A DNA stretch of 64,000 nucleotides from Hyphomonadaceae bacterium (GCA_023384105.1 JAHDXR010000006.1:1-64000), one strand, 5' to 3'. Counted from the stretch's first letter, positions 35,467 through 44,896 are shown. The notes: a model not told the origin generated them from the sequence alone. Numbers and translations are program-made.

Positions 35467-36210
35467 TCAGAACTCGACAGGCGCGTAGGGGCGCCACTCG
35501 CCCCCCAGCAGCAGCTCCAGCGGCCGGAAGCCCGCCTTGTAGTCCATCTTGTCGGAGCCCGGAATCCAGTAGCCGAGATAGACGTAGGAGAAGCCCGCGG
35601 CGCGCGCCTGCTGGATGTGATCGAGAATGGTGTAGACGCCGAGGCTGCGCTTGGGCGCATCGGGATCGAAGCAGGAATAGACCATCGACAGCCCGTCGCC
35701 GAGCGCATCCACCAGCGCGAGGGCCGCAAGCTCGCCCTTCTTCGCGCCGTCGCTGAAGCGATATTCGACGATGTGCGTATGCACCGCCGTTTCTTCCACC
35801 ATCGCCGCGTAGTCGCCGAAGGTCATGTCGGCCATGCCGCCCTCGGCGTGGCGCGAATTGAGATAGCGGCGGAGCAGCCGGTACTGTTCTTCGGTGGCGC
35901 GCGCCGGCTTCAGCGCGCGGGCGAGGTCGGCGTTCCTGATCATGACCTTGCGCCAGCGGCGCGAGAACGCGAACCGCTCTACAGGCACGCGCGCCGAGAT
36001 GCAGGCGTCGCAGCCGTCGCAGGAGGGGCGGTAGGCGATGTTCTGCGAGCGGCGGAAGCCGGCATTGGTGAGCGCATCGTGCAGGGGGCCTGCGTCGAAG
36101 CCGTCGAGCGCGGTGAACACCTTCCGCTCCCGCTTGCCCGGCAGGTACGGGCAAGGCGACGGCGCCGTGAGGTAGAACCGGAGGTTCTTGGTTGGGAACG
36201 GTTTAGTCAC
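35467..36210 (-). CDS. bpt: aspartate/glutamate leucyltransferase (Bpt)
   Basis: A 247-aa N-end-rule enzyme that transfers leucine from Leu-tRNA to N-terminal Asp or Glu, marking proteins for ClpS-ClpAP. The GTG start (VTKPFPTKNLRFYLTAP) matches the usual family N-terminus; a longer frame from 36282 adds unrelated residues. CPYLPGKRERKVF, YRPSCDGCDACISARVPV with its Cys cluster, SRRWRKVMIRN, and YLGYWIPGSDKMDYKAGFRPLE are family signatures. Confidence 0.93.
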   Translation of the reverse strand: MTKPFPTKNLRFYLTAPSPCPYLPGKRERKVFTALDGFDAGPLHDALTNAGFRRSQNIAYRPSCDGCDACISARVPVERFAFSRRWRKVMIRNADLARALKPARATEEQYRLLRRYLNSRHAEGGMADMTFGDYAAMVEETAVHTHIVEYRFSDGAKKGELAALALVDALGDGLSMVYSCFDPDAPKRSLGVYTILDHIQQARAAGFSYVYLGYWIPGSDKMDYKAGFRPLELLLGGEWRPYAPVEF

Positions 36211-36335
36211 GCGCTTCCATGGTCGACGAACCTTTCCTTCCGTCAAGACGCCGACAGCATTGCGCGCTGCTAGGCTTAACAATGGATTTCGGCGCCCGGC
36301 CCGGGCCTTAAAAACTGGCCAGAGTCGTCATTTAG

Positions 36336-36352
36336 TTCCCCAGGCTGGGGAA
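36336..36352. promoter_or_regulatory. 17-bp palindrome upstream of the 74-aa gene
   Basis: TTCCCCA-GGC-TGGGGAA is a perfect palindrome 77 bp before the start of the small protein at 36429, in the bpt/74-aa divergent gap. It is a possible operator for an unidentified regulator. The rest of the 36211-36428 gap shows no gene. Confidence 0.35.
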
Positions 36353-36428
36353 AAGTCTGTTATGGTCCTTTCGCAATACGCCGTACGGATAGGGGGAGCT
36401 GTTCGGCCCGAGACGAGGGAGAAGGCTC

Positions 36429-36653
36429 ATGGCCCAGCCCGTGACCGCCATCCTCTCGCGCCAGGGCGAATTGGCCGCCAAGGCGTGGGAGGTCACGCAG
36501 GACACCAACGAAGCCAGCCTGTTGGTCGGCAAGGTCGTGTCGCGTGGGTTCAAGGCGTTTGAAAACGGCGCGACCGAGGACGACGTGGCCCAGGCCATGC
36601 GCGGCGAACTGGAGCGGCTGATCGCACAGCTGCGCGCGCCGGCGCGCCATTGA
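36429..36653 (+). CDS. small helical hypothetical protein (74 aa)
   Basis: A 74-aa, probably all-helical cytoplasmic protein (LSRQGELAAKAWEVTQDTNEASLLVGKVVSR, TEDDVAQAMRGELERLIAQL), with no cysteines and no membrane segment. An excellent purine-rich ribosome site (GAGGGAGAAGG) ends 4 nt before the ATG. It resembles the small PhyR/NepR-associated or sigma-factor-associated proteins only in size and helicity, which is too little for a functional claim. It converges with msrB. Confidence 0.6.
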   Translation: MAQPVTAILSRQGELAAKAWEVTQDTNEASLLVGKVVSRGFKAFENGATEDDVAQAMRGELERLIAQLRAPARH

Positions 36654-36715
36654 AGCGTCGTGCCGAATATCGAGTGCGGGCGAGAAGCTGAAACGCCATG
36701 CGCTTGCGTCAAATT
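36654..36715. repeat. convergent-gap repeat, copy 1
   Basis: Immediately after the stop of the 74-aa gene, AGCGTCGTGCCGAATATCG is followed later by GCTGAAACGCC (36687-36697) and TGCGTCAAATT (36705-36715). The same blocks in the same order occur at 42751-42841, also between convergent genes. Confidence 0.4.
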
Positions 36716-36734
36716 CAACGCACGATGCTTTAAA

Positions 36735-37205
<471 letters not shown>

Positions 37206-37257
37206 AACCTAGAATCCTGGGGAGCCGGCGCGGGTTCGTCCAGGGGCGGGCTTTCGA

Positions 37258-37665
37258 TTACACCACCGTTTCGCGGTCGCCGTAGAGCTTGGCCAAATGC
37301 GCCATCAGGCTTTTGGCGCCGGCGCTGATCTGGGCGTCCGTGAACTTGGCGCGCAATTGCCGCGCCGCGTCGGCGAGCCCCCTCGGTCGGAGCGCCAGCT
37401 TGCGCCGGTGCTTCTTGGCGATGTGCTCGATCAGCAGGTCGGCCTTCTCCTGCGACGGCGCCATCAGCGGCTTCAACGTCTGCTCCAGTTCACGCACCAG
37501 CGGATCGCCCTTGCGCTTGGCGGCTTTCTTCGCCGGCGCGATGGCGGCGAGCAGGGCGCGGTCGTCGTTCTGGCGAATGGCGGCGAACAGCGCCTTCAGC
37601 TCCGCCCGCGAGCGGTTGCGGGCGAGCGCGCGCAGCGCCTTGGCTTGAGCGGGCGCCAGCTTCAT
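37258..37665 (-). CDS. small basic helical protein, partner gene of the TIR-ParA fusion
   Basis: A 135-aa protein rich in Lys, Arg and Ala, predicted all-helical. RNRSRAELKALFAAIRQNDDRALLAAI is an amphipathic stretch, a Lys-rich patch (APAKKAAKRKGDP) follows, then HIAKKHRRKLALRPRGLADAARQLRAK. I recognise no family. The start codon overlaps the stop of the upstream ParA fusion (ATGA), so the two are co-translated. ParA-type ATPases are commonly followed by a small basic partner (ParB, McdB or PpfA-like adaptor) that binds DNA or cargo and stimulates the ATPase; that is the inferred role here. Confidence 0.7.
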   Translation of the reverse strand: MKLAPAQAKALRALARNRSRAELKALFAAIRQNDDRALLAAIAPAKKAAKRKGDPLVRELEQTLKPLMAPSQEKADLLIEHIAKKHRRKLALRPRGLADAARQLRAKFTDAQISAGAKSLMAHLAKLYGDRETVV

Positions 37666-38939
37666 TGCCCGGCCCTGCGCAGGATCGCCGCGGCCGCCTG
37701 CGTCAGCGCTTCCTTGGCGGGACGCCCGCCGACCCGCATCATCGCCGTGACGTTGATCGGGTTGGCGGCGAGGCGGTCGCTGGGCGCTGATTTCAGCACC
37801 GCGGAGTACGGCACCTCGTCGGCCAGCAGCGCCGTGCTGAAAAAGGGCGCGCCGCTGATCTCGTCGCGGGTCAGCGCGTCGGCGTCGCCGGTTTCGCCGG
37901 ATCGGGTGCGGTCGTTCACGCCGTTAAGCAGCACCGAGAACTCGCTCGGCCGCAAGGCTCTTCCCCTGACTTCGCGCACCACCTGTTCGAGCATGTTCAG
38001 TCCGGTGAGCGAGTACTTTTCCGGCCGCACCGGCGCGACGATGTGGTCGGCGGTCGTGATCGCGAGCCGGGTGAGGAAAGTGGCGCAAGGATTGGAGTCG
38101 ATGACTACGGCGTCCGAACGCGCCCGCAGCGCCGTCACCAGCGCCCGGAAGCGGGTGAAGGCCTCGGCCTTGTCGCGGTCGGAGCGGGTGTCCAGCGTGA
38201 ACTCGAACAGCCGCTCGTCGCCGGCGATAAGCTCGAAGTTCGGCTGTTTGCCGTCGCCGCGCCGGGCGCGATTGAGCGGTACGGCGACGCCGGCGATGTC
38301 GCTTATCGGCACGCTCGCTTCGCCGTGCGGGTTGAGGATGCCGTAGATCGTGTGGTTACGGTCGCGGATGCGGTTCCGCTCGCCCGGCGAGAGAAAGTAC
38401 TGCGTGAGATTGTGCTGCGGATCGAGGTCGATGAAGCTGATCGAGCGCTTGTCCGCGAGGTGGGCGGCGGCGAACAGATTGGCCGCCAGCACCGTCTTGC
38501 CGACGCCGCCCTTGATGTTCAGCATGGCGATCACGCGGCCGCGCCCGTTGGCGGCGCGCGCCCGGTCCGCGATCTGGGCGAGGACTTCCGAACGCGCTCC
38601 GCCCTGGAAGTCGACGGCCGAGGCGGTGTCCAGTGTGGCGTGAATCCATGAGTCCGCCGGCAATGCGCCCGCGAGCACGACGATGACCGGCCGGCCGTTG
38701 TTCAGCGCCGCCGCCACCTCGCGCTGCAGCCATGTGCTTTGCTCGGCCGCCGGCGAGGCGATCACGATCACGACTTGCGTCCCGCCGATCGTCTGCACCA
38801 GCGCCGCGAGCTTTTCCTGCGTGCGCAGCTCCGGCGCCGAACGGGTGACGCTCCAGCCGTTGCGTTCGAGTTCTGCGCCAATGGAGAGCGCTGCTTCCTC
38901 GTCGGCTGGTTCGAAGGCGATGTACGCCGCAATCGCCAT
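37662..38939 (-). CDS. TIR-domain-ParA/MinD-type ATPase fusion protein
   Basis: A 425-aa protein of two domains. Residues about 3-112 are TIR-like: AAYIAFEPADEEAALSIGAE opens strand A, and QVVIVIASPAAEQSTWLQRE holds the WxxxE segment with Glu74 at the position of the catalytic Glu of TIR NADases, followed by NNGRPVIVVL. Residues about 133-425 are a ParA-type ATPase: deviant Walker A KGGVGKT (143-149, with the signature Lys143), switch DLDPQHNLTQYF (171 on), Walker B-like DAVVIDSNP, and PVRPEKYSLTGLNMLEQVV. The protein is followed with ATGA overlap by a small basic gene and is divergent from an MgtC-like gene. A positioning or defence/sensing role is inference. Confidence 0.8.
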   Translation of the reverse strand: MAIAAYIAFEPADEEAALSIGAELERNGWSVTRSAPELRTQEKLAALVQTIGGTQVVIVIASPAAEQSTWLQREVAAALNNGRPVIVVLAGALPADSWIHATLDTASAVDFQGGARSEVLAQIADRARAANGRGRVIAMLNIKGGVGKTVLAANLFAAAHLADKRSISFIDLDPQHNLTQYFLSPGERNRIRDRNHTIYGILNPHGEASVPISDIAGVAVPLNRARRGDGKQPNFELIAGDERLFEFTLDTRSDRDKAEAFTRFRALVTALRARSDAVVIDSNPCATFLTRLAITTADHIVAPVRPEKYSLTGLNMLEQVVREVRGRALRPSEFSVLLNGVNDRTRSGETGDADALTRDEISGAPFFSTALLADEVPYSAVLKSAPSDRLAANPINVTAMMRVGGRPAKEALTQAAAAILRRAGQ

Positions 38940-38962
38940 GAATTGTTCACCCCTTCCGGGGG

Positions 38963-38992
38963 AACCTAGTCGGGAGGGTTAACGCTTGGCAA
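38963..38992 (-). promoter_or_regulatory. candidate promoter of the TIR-ParA operon
   Basis: Minus strand TTGCCA, 18-bp spacer, TAGGTT in the 83-bp divergent gap before the fusion gene. An imperfect GTTCACCCC-TTCC-GGGGGAAC palindrome (38945-38965) lies between it and the start codon. Confidence 0.35.
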
Positions 38993-39022
38993 TGCTCGGG
39001 CCTCGCCCCAGAGGAGCGGTCC

Positions 39023-40354
39023 GTGGCCGTGTCGGCCTGGAGTTTGCAGATTGGCCGAGACATGCCTGATCCGATTCTGCTGGAGATGGTTCAGCGCCTG
39101 ACGGTGGCGCTGGGCGTCGGCTTTCTCGTCGGCGTCGAGCGCGGCTGGAAGCACCGCGACGCGCCGGAGGGATCGCGCGCCGCGGGCTTGCGCACGCACG
39201 CCGTCATCGGTCTGCTGGGCGGCGTCTGCGGCGCGATGCTGCCCTATGTCGGGCCGGTCGGCTTCGCCGCCTTGGCGCTCTCGTTCGCCGCCGCTTTCAT
39301 CACGTTCAAGGTGATGGAGAGCCTGCGCGACCAGGATCTCTCCGTCACCGGCGCCATCGCCGGCCTTTTGGTGTTCGCGCTCGGCGCCTACGCCATGTGG
39401 GGCGATCTCCGGATCGTCGCCGCCGCCGGGGTGGCGCTGGTCGCCCTGCTGGCGTTCAAGGAGGCGCTGCACGCCTGGCTCGACAAGCTCACCTGGAAGG
39501 AGCTTCGCTCGGCGCTGCTCATCCTCGCCGCCACGGCGATCGCGCTGCCGCTGCTGCCGGACCGCGCCATCGATCCGTGGGACGCGGTCAATCCGCGCGA
39601 GCTGTGGCTGCTGACCATTCTGGTCGCGGGGGCGTCCTTCGCCGGCTACGTGGCGGTGCGCGTGCTGGGCAGCGACGTCGGCATCCTGGCGGGGGCCGCG
39701 GCCGGCTCGCTGGTCTCCTCCACGGTGGTGACCGCCGAACTGGGCCGGCGCGTGCGCAAAGGGGAGTCGCACGCCATGGTCGGCGGCGCCGCGGCGGCGG
39801 TCGCGGCGGCGATCAGCGTCGGGCGGGTGATCGCGCTGCTGGCGATCACCGGGCCGCTCATCCTGCCCGAGGCCGGCCCCGCCTTGCTGGCGGCGACGCT
39901 GGCGTTCGCGGCGGCCGCGTTCGTCATGCGCTTCCTGGACCGCCACGCGGACCGCGGCGAGCCGAGCCAAGTGCGCAGCCCGCTGGACCTCGTCTCGGTG
40001 GCGCAGTTCGCGCTGTTCCTGGGCGCCGTCATCATCGTCGGCCGGATCGTGTCCGAAGAGTTCGGCCAGGCCGGTCTGCTGCCGTTCGCCGCCACCGCCG
40101 GCCTGGCCGACGTCGACGCCGTCACTCTGGCGGCCGGCAGCCTGGTGCGCGGCGGGCTGGACCCCAGCGTGGGCGCACACGCCGTGATGGTGGCGGTGGT
40201 GATGAACACGCTGGCTAAGGCGGCGATCGCCCTGGTCGCCGGCGGCTGGCGCTACGCCGGTCTTTACCTTGCGTCCGCCCTGGCGGCCATAACCATCGCC
40301 GGGCTGGTCTGGCTCTGGGCCACGCCATTTCTGGCGCCATTGTTTAGTGGATAG
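39023..40354 (+). CDS. MgtC/SapB-DUF4010 membrane protein
   Basis: A 443-aa integral membrane protein with about 12 hydrophobic segments. The N-terminal 140 residues are the MgtC/SapB domain (LTVALGVGFLVGVERGWKHRD, RTHAVIGLLGGVCGAMLPYVG); the rest is DUF4010 (ELWLLTILVAGASFAGYVAVRVLG, GLLPFAATAGLADVDAVTLA). GTG 39023 is chosen because GAGGAG lies 6 nt upstream; an ATG at 39062 is possible. Its substrate is unknown, although MgtC relatives affect magnesium stress and F-ATPase. It is divergent from the TIR-ParA operon. Confidence 0.85.
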   Translation: MAVSAWSLQIGRDMPDPILLEMVQRLTVALGVGFLVGVERGWKHRDAPEGSRAAGLRTHAVIGLLGGVCGAMLPYVGPVGFAALALSFAAAFITFKVMESLRDQDLSVTGAIAGLLVFALGAYAMWGDLRIVAAAGVALVALLAFKEALHAWLDKLTWKELRSALLILAATAIALPLLPDRAIDPWDAVNPRELWLLTILVAGASFAGYVAVRVLGSDVGILAGAAAGSLVSSTVVTAELGRRVRKGESHAMVGGAAAAVAAAISVGRVIALLAITGPLILPEAGPALLAATLAFAAAAFVMRFLDRHADRGEPSQVRSPLDLVSVAQFALFLGAVIIVGRIVSEEFGQAGLLPFAATAGLADVDAVTLAAGSLVRGGLDPSVGAHAVMVAVVMNTLAKAAIALVAGGWRYAGLYLASALAAITIAGLVWLWATPFLAPLFSG

Positions 40355-40394
40355 GTCTCGCCCACGCCGTTTTTTCCGGTAAAGTCCTTCGCAC

Positions 40395-41774
40395 ATGCGA
40401 GAGAAATGGACCCCCGCGAGCTGGCGCGCCAAACCCGCCAAGCACATCCCCACGGATTATCCCGACCCGGACGCGCTCGTGCGCGTCGAGCATCAGCTGC
40501 GCACCTATCCTCCGCTCGTGTTTGCGGGCGAGGCGCGCCACCTCAAGGCTCAGCTGGCCGACGTGGCCGCCGGCAAGGCTTTCCTGCTGCAAGGCGGCGA
40601 CTGCGCCGAGAGCTTCAAGGAATTCCACCCCGACAACATCCGCGACACCTTCCGCACGCTGATGGCGATGAGCGTCGTGCTGACGTTCGCCGCCTCGCGC
40701 CCGGTGGTGAAGATCGGCCGTCTCGCCGGCCAGTTCGGCAAGCCGCGCTCGGAGCCGATCGAAACCGTGGACGGCGTCACGCTGCCGTCCTATCGCGGCG
40801 ACAACATCAACGGCATCGAGTTCACGCCCGAGTCGCGCATTCCCGATCCGCAGCGTCTGCTCAAGGCGTACTCGCAATCGGCCTCGACGCTGAACCTGAT
40901 CCGCGCGTTCGCCAACGGCGGCTACGCCGACCTGCATAACGTGCATCGCTGGATGGTCGGCTTCGTCGCCGACAGCCCGCAAGGCAAACGCTACCGCGAG
41001 ATCGCCGACCGCATCTCCGAAGCGATCGACTTCATGCAGGCTTGCGGCATCACGCCCGACAGCGTGCCGCAGATGAAGCAGGTGGACGTCTACACCAGCC
41101 ACGAAGCGCTTCTCCTCGGCTACGAAGAGGCGATGACGCGGATCGATTCCACGACCGGCGACTGGTACGACACCAGCGCCCACTTCGTCTGGATCGGCGA
41201 CCGCACGCGCCAGCCCGACGGCGCGCATGTCGAGTTCGCCCGCGGCATCAAGAACCCGATCGGCATCAAGTGCGGCCCCTCGCTCGATCCCGACGAGCTT
41301 TTGCGCCTGATCGACATCCTCAACCCGGCCAACGAGCCGGGCCGGCTCACGCTCATCGCCCGCTTCGGCGCCGATAAGGTCGAGGCCGGTTTGCCGAAGC
41401 TTGCGCGCGCGGTCACGCGCGAAGGCCGCGCCGTGGTGTGGTCGTGCGATCCGATGCACGGCAACACGCTGAAGACCGACAGCGGCTTCAAGACCCGTCC
41501 GTTCGACCGCATCCTGGCCGAGGTGCGCGCTTTTACAGACATCCTGCCTTCCGAAGGCGCTTATCCCGGCGGCGTCCACGTCGAGATGACGGGCCAGCAG
41601 GTGACGGAGTGCCTGGGCGGCGCCGCGGCGCTGACGGAAGAGGATCTTTCCAGCCGCTATCACACCCATTGCGACCCGCGCCTCAACGGCCAGCAGGCGC
41701 TCGATCTCGCGTTCCTGATCGCCGAGCAGCTGCGCGGCGCGCGCACCAACGGGCGCAAGGCGCAAGCGGGCTGA
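40395..41774 (+). CDS. class II 3-deoxy-7-phosphoheptulonate (DAHP) synthase
   Basis: A 459-aa enzyme joining phosphoenolpyruvate and erythrose-4-phosphate, the first step of the shikimate pathway. The class II (plant/AroF_II type) signature is visible: [11 protein letters not shown] near residue 75, [55 protein letters not shown], and [11 protein letters not shown] with the metal-binding His. Metal ligands Cys, His, Glu and Asp all appear present. Length is normal. gshB follows after 34 bp. Confidence 0.96.
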   Translation: MREKWTPASWRAKPAKHIPTDYPDPDALVRVEHQLRTYPPLVFAGEARHLKAQLADVAAGKAFLLQGGDCAESFKEFHPDNIRDTFRTLMAMSVVLTFAASRPVVKIGRLAGQFGKPRSEPIETVDGVTLPSYRGDNINGIEFTPESRIPDPQRLLKAYSQSASTLNLIRAFANGGYADLHNVHRWMVGFVADSPQGKRYREIADRISEAIDFMQACGITPDSVPQMKQVDVYTSHEALLLGYEEAMTRIDSTTGDWYDTSAHFVWIGDRTRQPDGAHVEFARGIKNPIGIKCGPSLDPDELLRLIDILNPANEPGRLTLIARFGADKVEAGLPKLARAVTREGRAVVWSCDPMHGNTLKTDSGFKTRPFDRILAEVRAFTDILPSEGAYPGGVHVEMTGQQVTECLGGAAALTEEDLSSRYHTHCDPRLNGQQALDLAFLIAEQLRGARTNGRKAQAG

Positions 41775-41808
41775 TGCTTCGTCCGCAGATCGCCGCGCCG
41801 GGGGTTGA

Positions 41809-42750
41809 ATGAGAGCGTTGCGCGTCGCCGTCCAGATGGACCCGATCGAGACGATGGTGGTCCTGCGCGACACCTCGCTTGCGCTGATGATCGAGGCGCA
41901 GCGACGTGGGCACGAAGTGTGGTGGTTCACGCCGGGCGAGGTGTTCTACGATTCCGGCGTCGTCAAGGCGCGCACGCGCTCGGCGCGCGTCGAACTGAAC
42001 GAAGCCAAGCATTACGAGAACGGCGCCGAGACCATCCGCGCGCTCGACGATTTCGACGTCATCCTGGTGCGCCAGGACCCGCCCTTCGACATGGGCTACG
42101 TCACCAACACATATCTGCTCGAACTGACCAAGGCGCTGGTGCTCAACCCGCCGCTCGGCATCCGCAACATCTCCGAGAAGATGTCGATCCTGCGCTTTCC
42201 GGACCTCACGCCGACCACCTGGGTCGGCAGCGATCTCGACGCGCTGGAGGCGTTTGCGCGCCGCTTCGATCAAGTCGTGCTGAAAGTGCTCTACCTGATG
42301 GGCGGCGACGGCGTGATCAAGCTGAAGGCCAGCGCTGCGGACTTCCGCGCCCGCGCCGGCAAGTTCATCGAGGTCGCCGGCCGCGAGCCGATCCTGGCGC
42401 AGGAATATCTCCCCGCCGTCAGCGGCGGCGACAAGCGCGTGTTCGTGCTCGACGGCGAACCGTTCGGCGCCATTCGCCGCATGCCCCAGGGCGGCGACTT
42501 CCGCGCCAATCTGCACGCCGGCGGCGTGGCCGAGCCGGCCGAGCTGGACGACGGCGACCGCGCCATCGTCGCCGCCGTCGCGCCGCTGCTGAAACAGGAA
42601 AACATCCTCTTCGCCGGCCTCGACGTCATCGCCGGCAAGCTGATCGAGATCAACGTGACCTCGCCCACGCTCGTGCAGGAACTGAAGCGCTTCAGCGGCC
42701 TCGACTTGCCCAAAGCGTTCTGGGACCGCGTCGAGGCGATGCCGGCCTAA
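41809..42750 (+). CDS. gshB: glutathione synthetase
   Basis: A 313-aa ATP-grasp enzyme that adds glycine to gamma-glutamylcysteine. MRALRVAVQMDPIETMVVLRDTS is the family N-terminus, VRQDPPFDMGYVTNTYLLE the substrate domain, and LMGGDGVIKL plus QEYLPAVSGGDKRVFVLDGE the ATP-grasp core. DVIAGKLIEINVTSPTLVQEL holds the magnesium ligands. Grx and other thiol genes lie further downstream but not in the same operon. A repeat copy follows its stop, then folE converges. Confidence 0.96.
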   Translation: MRALRVAVQMDPIETMVVLRDTSLALMIEAQRRGHEVWWFTPGEVFYDSGVVKARTRSARVELNEAKHYENGAETIRALDDFDVILVRQDPPFDMGYVTNTYLLELTKALVLNPPLGIRNISEKMSILRFPDLTPTTWVGSDLDALEAFARRFDQVVLKVLYLMGGDGVIKLKASAADFRARAGKFIEVAGREPILAQEYLPAVSGGDKRVFVLDGEPFGAIRRMPQGGDFRANLHAGGVAEPAELDDGDRAIVAAVAPLLKQENILFAGLDVIAGKLIEINVTSPTLVQELKRFSGLDLPKAFWDRVEAMPA

Positions 42751-42841
42751 AGCGTGGCGCTGACTGTCGGATGCGGGCCGGCGATCCTGTTTCATCCTGC
42801 ATGTCGGTACGACGCTGAAACGCCCCCGCCTGCGTCGAATT
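42751..42841. repeat. convergent-gap repeat, copy 2
   Basis: AGCGTGGCGCTGACTGTCGG directly follows the gshB stop; GCTGAAACGCC (42814-42824) and TGCGTCGAATT (42831-42841) close the gap up to folE. The 5' block matches copy 1 at 21 of 28 positions by eye; this copy carries about 30 extra bp in the middle. Confidence 0.4.
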
Positions 42842-43415
42842 AATCGCCCCGCGCCAGGCGCAGAAATTCCTCGCGCGTGCGCGGATCGTCGCGCACCACG
42901 CCCATCAGCCGCGACGTCACCAGGTTCGAGCCCGGCGTGTTGACGCCGCGCATGGTCATGCACGAATGCTCTGACTCGATCATCACGCCTACGCCTTGCG
43001 GGCGCAGGATGTCCTGGATCGCCTCGGCGATCTCGGCGGTAAGCTTCTCCTGGATCTGGAGCCGGCGCGAGAACGCGTTGACGACGCGCGACAGCTTGGA
43101 GATGCCGACCACGCGGTCGTTCGGCAGATAGCCGACATGGGCGCGGCCGATGAACGGCAGCATGTGGTGTTCGCAGAAGCTGACCACGCGAATGTCGCGC
43201 AGCACCACCAGCTCATCGTAGCCGCCCACTTCCTCGAACGTGCGTTCCAAGTAGGCGCGCGGGTCCTCGTCGTAGCCGGCGAAGAGTTCGCGATAGGCGC
43301 GGGCGACGCGCGCGGGCGTCTCCAGCAAGCCTTCGCGGTCGGGATCGTCGCCGGCCCACTCGATCAGCACGCGGACGGCGGCTTCGGCTTCGGCTTGGGT
43401 GCGTTTGGTGGCCAT
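42840..43415 (-). CDS. folE: GTP cyclohydrolase I
   Basis: A 191-aa enzyme making 7,8-dihydroneopterin triphosphate from GTP, entry to folate/pterin synthesis. [23 protein letters not shown] is the family N-terminal block; the zinc site is Cys and His in [20 protein letters not shown] and the second Cys in [31 protein letters not shown] is also conserved. Length is normal. The gene is alone between convergent gshB and the DASS transporter gene, which is on the same strand. Confidence 0.96.
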   Translation of the reverse strand: MATKRTQAEAEAAVRVLIEWAGDDPDREGLLETPARVARAYRELFAGYDEDPRAYLERTFEEVGGYDELVVLRDIRVVSFCEHHMLPFIGRAHVGYLPNDRVVGISKLSRVVNAFSRRLQIQEKLTAEIAEAIQDILRPQGVGVMIESEHSCMTMRGVNTPGSNLVTSRLMGVVRDDPRTREEFLRLARGD

Positions 43416-43453
43416 GGCGCCAATCTAGCGCAGCCGCGCCGAGAGGCCACCCG

Positions 43454-44896
43454 TTACGTCGCCAGCGCCATGATCAGCACGACGGCGGCGATGTTCAGCC
43501 CCACGCCCACGCTGAGCATCCGCCTCAGCGTCAGCAAGCCCGACGAGTAGGCGATCGCGTTGGGCGCCGTCGCCACCGGCAGCATGAAGGCGAAGCTCGC
43601 AGCGATGGCGACCGGAAAAGCCAGCTGCTGCAGCGGCGTCTCGGTGGCGCTGGCGACGGCGGCGACCACGGGCAGCATCGAGGTCAAGGTTGCGACATTG
43701 CTGGCCAGTTCGGAAACCAGAATGGTCGTGATCACCAGCACGGCCACCAGGCCGAAGGCCGAGACGCCGTCGAGCCCGGCGATGTATTGTCCGATCCAGG
43801 CGGCGAGGCCGGTCGCTTCCATCGCCGCGGCGAGCGAAAGCCCGCCGCCGAACAGAACGGCGATGCCCCAGGGAATGCGCTCGGCGGTTTTCCAGTCGAT
43901 CAGCTTCTCGCCATTGCCGCGGCCGGACGGGATGAAGAACAGCGCCAGCGCGCCGACGATGGCGACGCCGGTGTCGGTCAGCGCCAAGAGTCCGGGCAGC
44001 TTCACCAGCATGGTTCGAGTCATCCAGGCCAGCGCGACCAGCGCGAACACAGCGCCGATCCGCATCTCCGGCGCGCTGACGGGGCCGAGTTTGGCCAGCG
44101 CCTCGCGCACCACCGCGCCGATCGCGTCGAAGCGTGCGTGCGCCTTGCGCCCGAACAGCGGCCAGCACAGCAGCAGCCACGCCACCGGCAGCATCAGCAG
44201 CATGATCGGGATCGCGCGCGTCATCCAGTCGATGAACGCCATCTCCTCGCCGGCGCGCTCGAAGAAAGCGATGGCGATGAGGTTGGTCGGCGATCCCACC
44301 GGCGTGCCGATGCCGCCGATCGTCGCCGCATGCGCGACGCCGAGCGTGAGCGCGCCGCCGAGCGCCAGATCAGGCTTGCCGTCGGCCGACAGTGCGCTCG
44401 CCGCGCCAATGGCGATCGGCGCCAGCATCAGCGTGGTCGCCGTGTTGGATATCCACATCGAGATCAGCAGCGAGGCGATCATGAATCCGGCCACGAGCGC
44501 CGCCGGCCGTCCGCCCGCCTGCGCGGCGATCGAGAGCGCGACCCGCTCGTGCAGACGCCAGCGTTCGACGCACGCCGCCAGAATGAAGCCGCCGATGAAC
44601 AGGAAGACGATCGGGTCGGCGTAGGGCGCGGCCGCCGCGCCCATACTGGTCGCGCCGATCAGCGGCAGCGCCGCCAGCGGGATCAGCGCCGTGGCCGAGA
44701 TCGGGATCGCCTCGGTGACCCAGAACGTCACCATCAGCGCCGCCAGCGACACCACGCGCCACGCCTCGGCCGAGAGCCCGTCCGGCGGCGCCAGCGCCTG
44801 CAGGCCCAGCGCCAGGGCGGGTCCCAGAATGAGGCCGGCCCAGCGTCCAATCCGGCCAAAGCCGGTTTCCTCGGCGGCCGCCGCGGTTGCAGTCAT
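43454..44896 (-). CDS. DASS (SLC13) family anion:sodium symporter
   Basis: A 480-aa membrane protein with 11-12 transmembrane segments, related to dicarboxylate/sulfate transporters (SdcS/VcINDY type). TFWVTEAIPISATALIPLAALPL is the SLC13 signature. SMWISNTATTLMLAP is the first SNT substrate/sodium motif, and ELASNVATLTSMLPV stands at the second with SNV in place of SNT. GGIGTPVGSPTNLIAI is the conserved GTxxGTxxN-like loop. The ATG at 44896 follows GGGGGA; the open frame upstream of it runs through tRNA-Leu and is not coding. Substrate unknown. Confidence 0.9.
   Translation of the reverse strand: MTATAAAAEETGFGRIGRWAGLILGPALALGLQALAPPDGLSAEAWRVVSLAALMVTFWVTEAIPISATALIPLAALPLIGATSMGAAAAPYADPIVFLFIGGFILAACVERWRLHERVALSIAAQAGGRPAALVAGFMIASLLISMWISNTATTLMLAPIAIGAASALSADGKPDLALGGALTLGVAHAATIGGIGTPVGSPTNLIAIAFFERAGEEMAFIDWMTRAIPIMLLMLPVAWLLLCWPLFGRKAHARFDAIGAVVREALAKLGPVSAPEMRIGAVFALVALAWMTRTMLVKLPGLLALTDTGVAIVGALALFFIPSGRGNGEKLIDWKTAERIPWGIAVLFGGGLSLAAAMEATGLAAWIGQYIAGLDGVSAFGLVAVLVITTILVSELASNVATLTSMLPVVAAVASATETPLQQLAFPVAIAASFAFMLPVATAPNAIAYSSGLLTLRRMLSVGVGLNIAAVVLIMALAT

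Noticed and set aside
38966-40453. Long minus-strand frame opposite the MgtC/DUF4010 gene
   Set aside because: Arg/Gln/Gly-rich antisense translation with no domain; the plus strand encodes a clear membrane protein.
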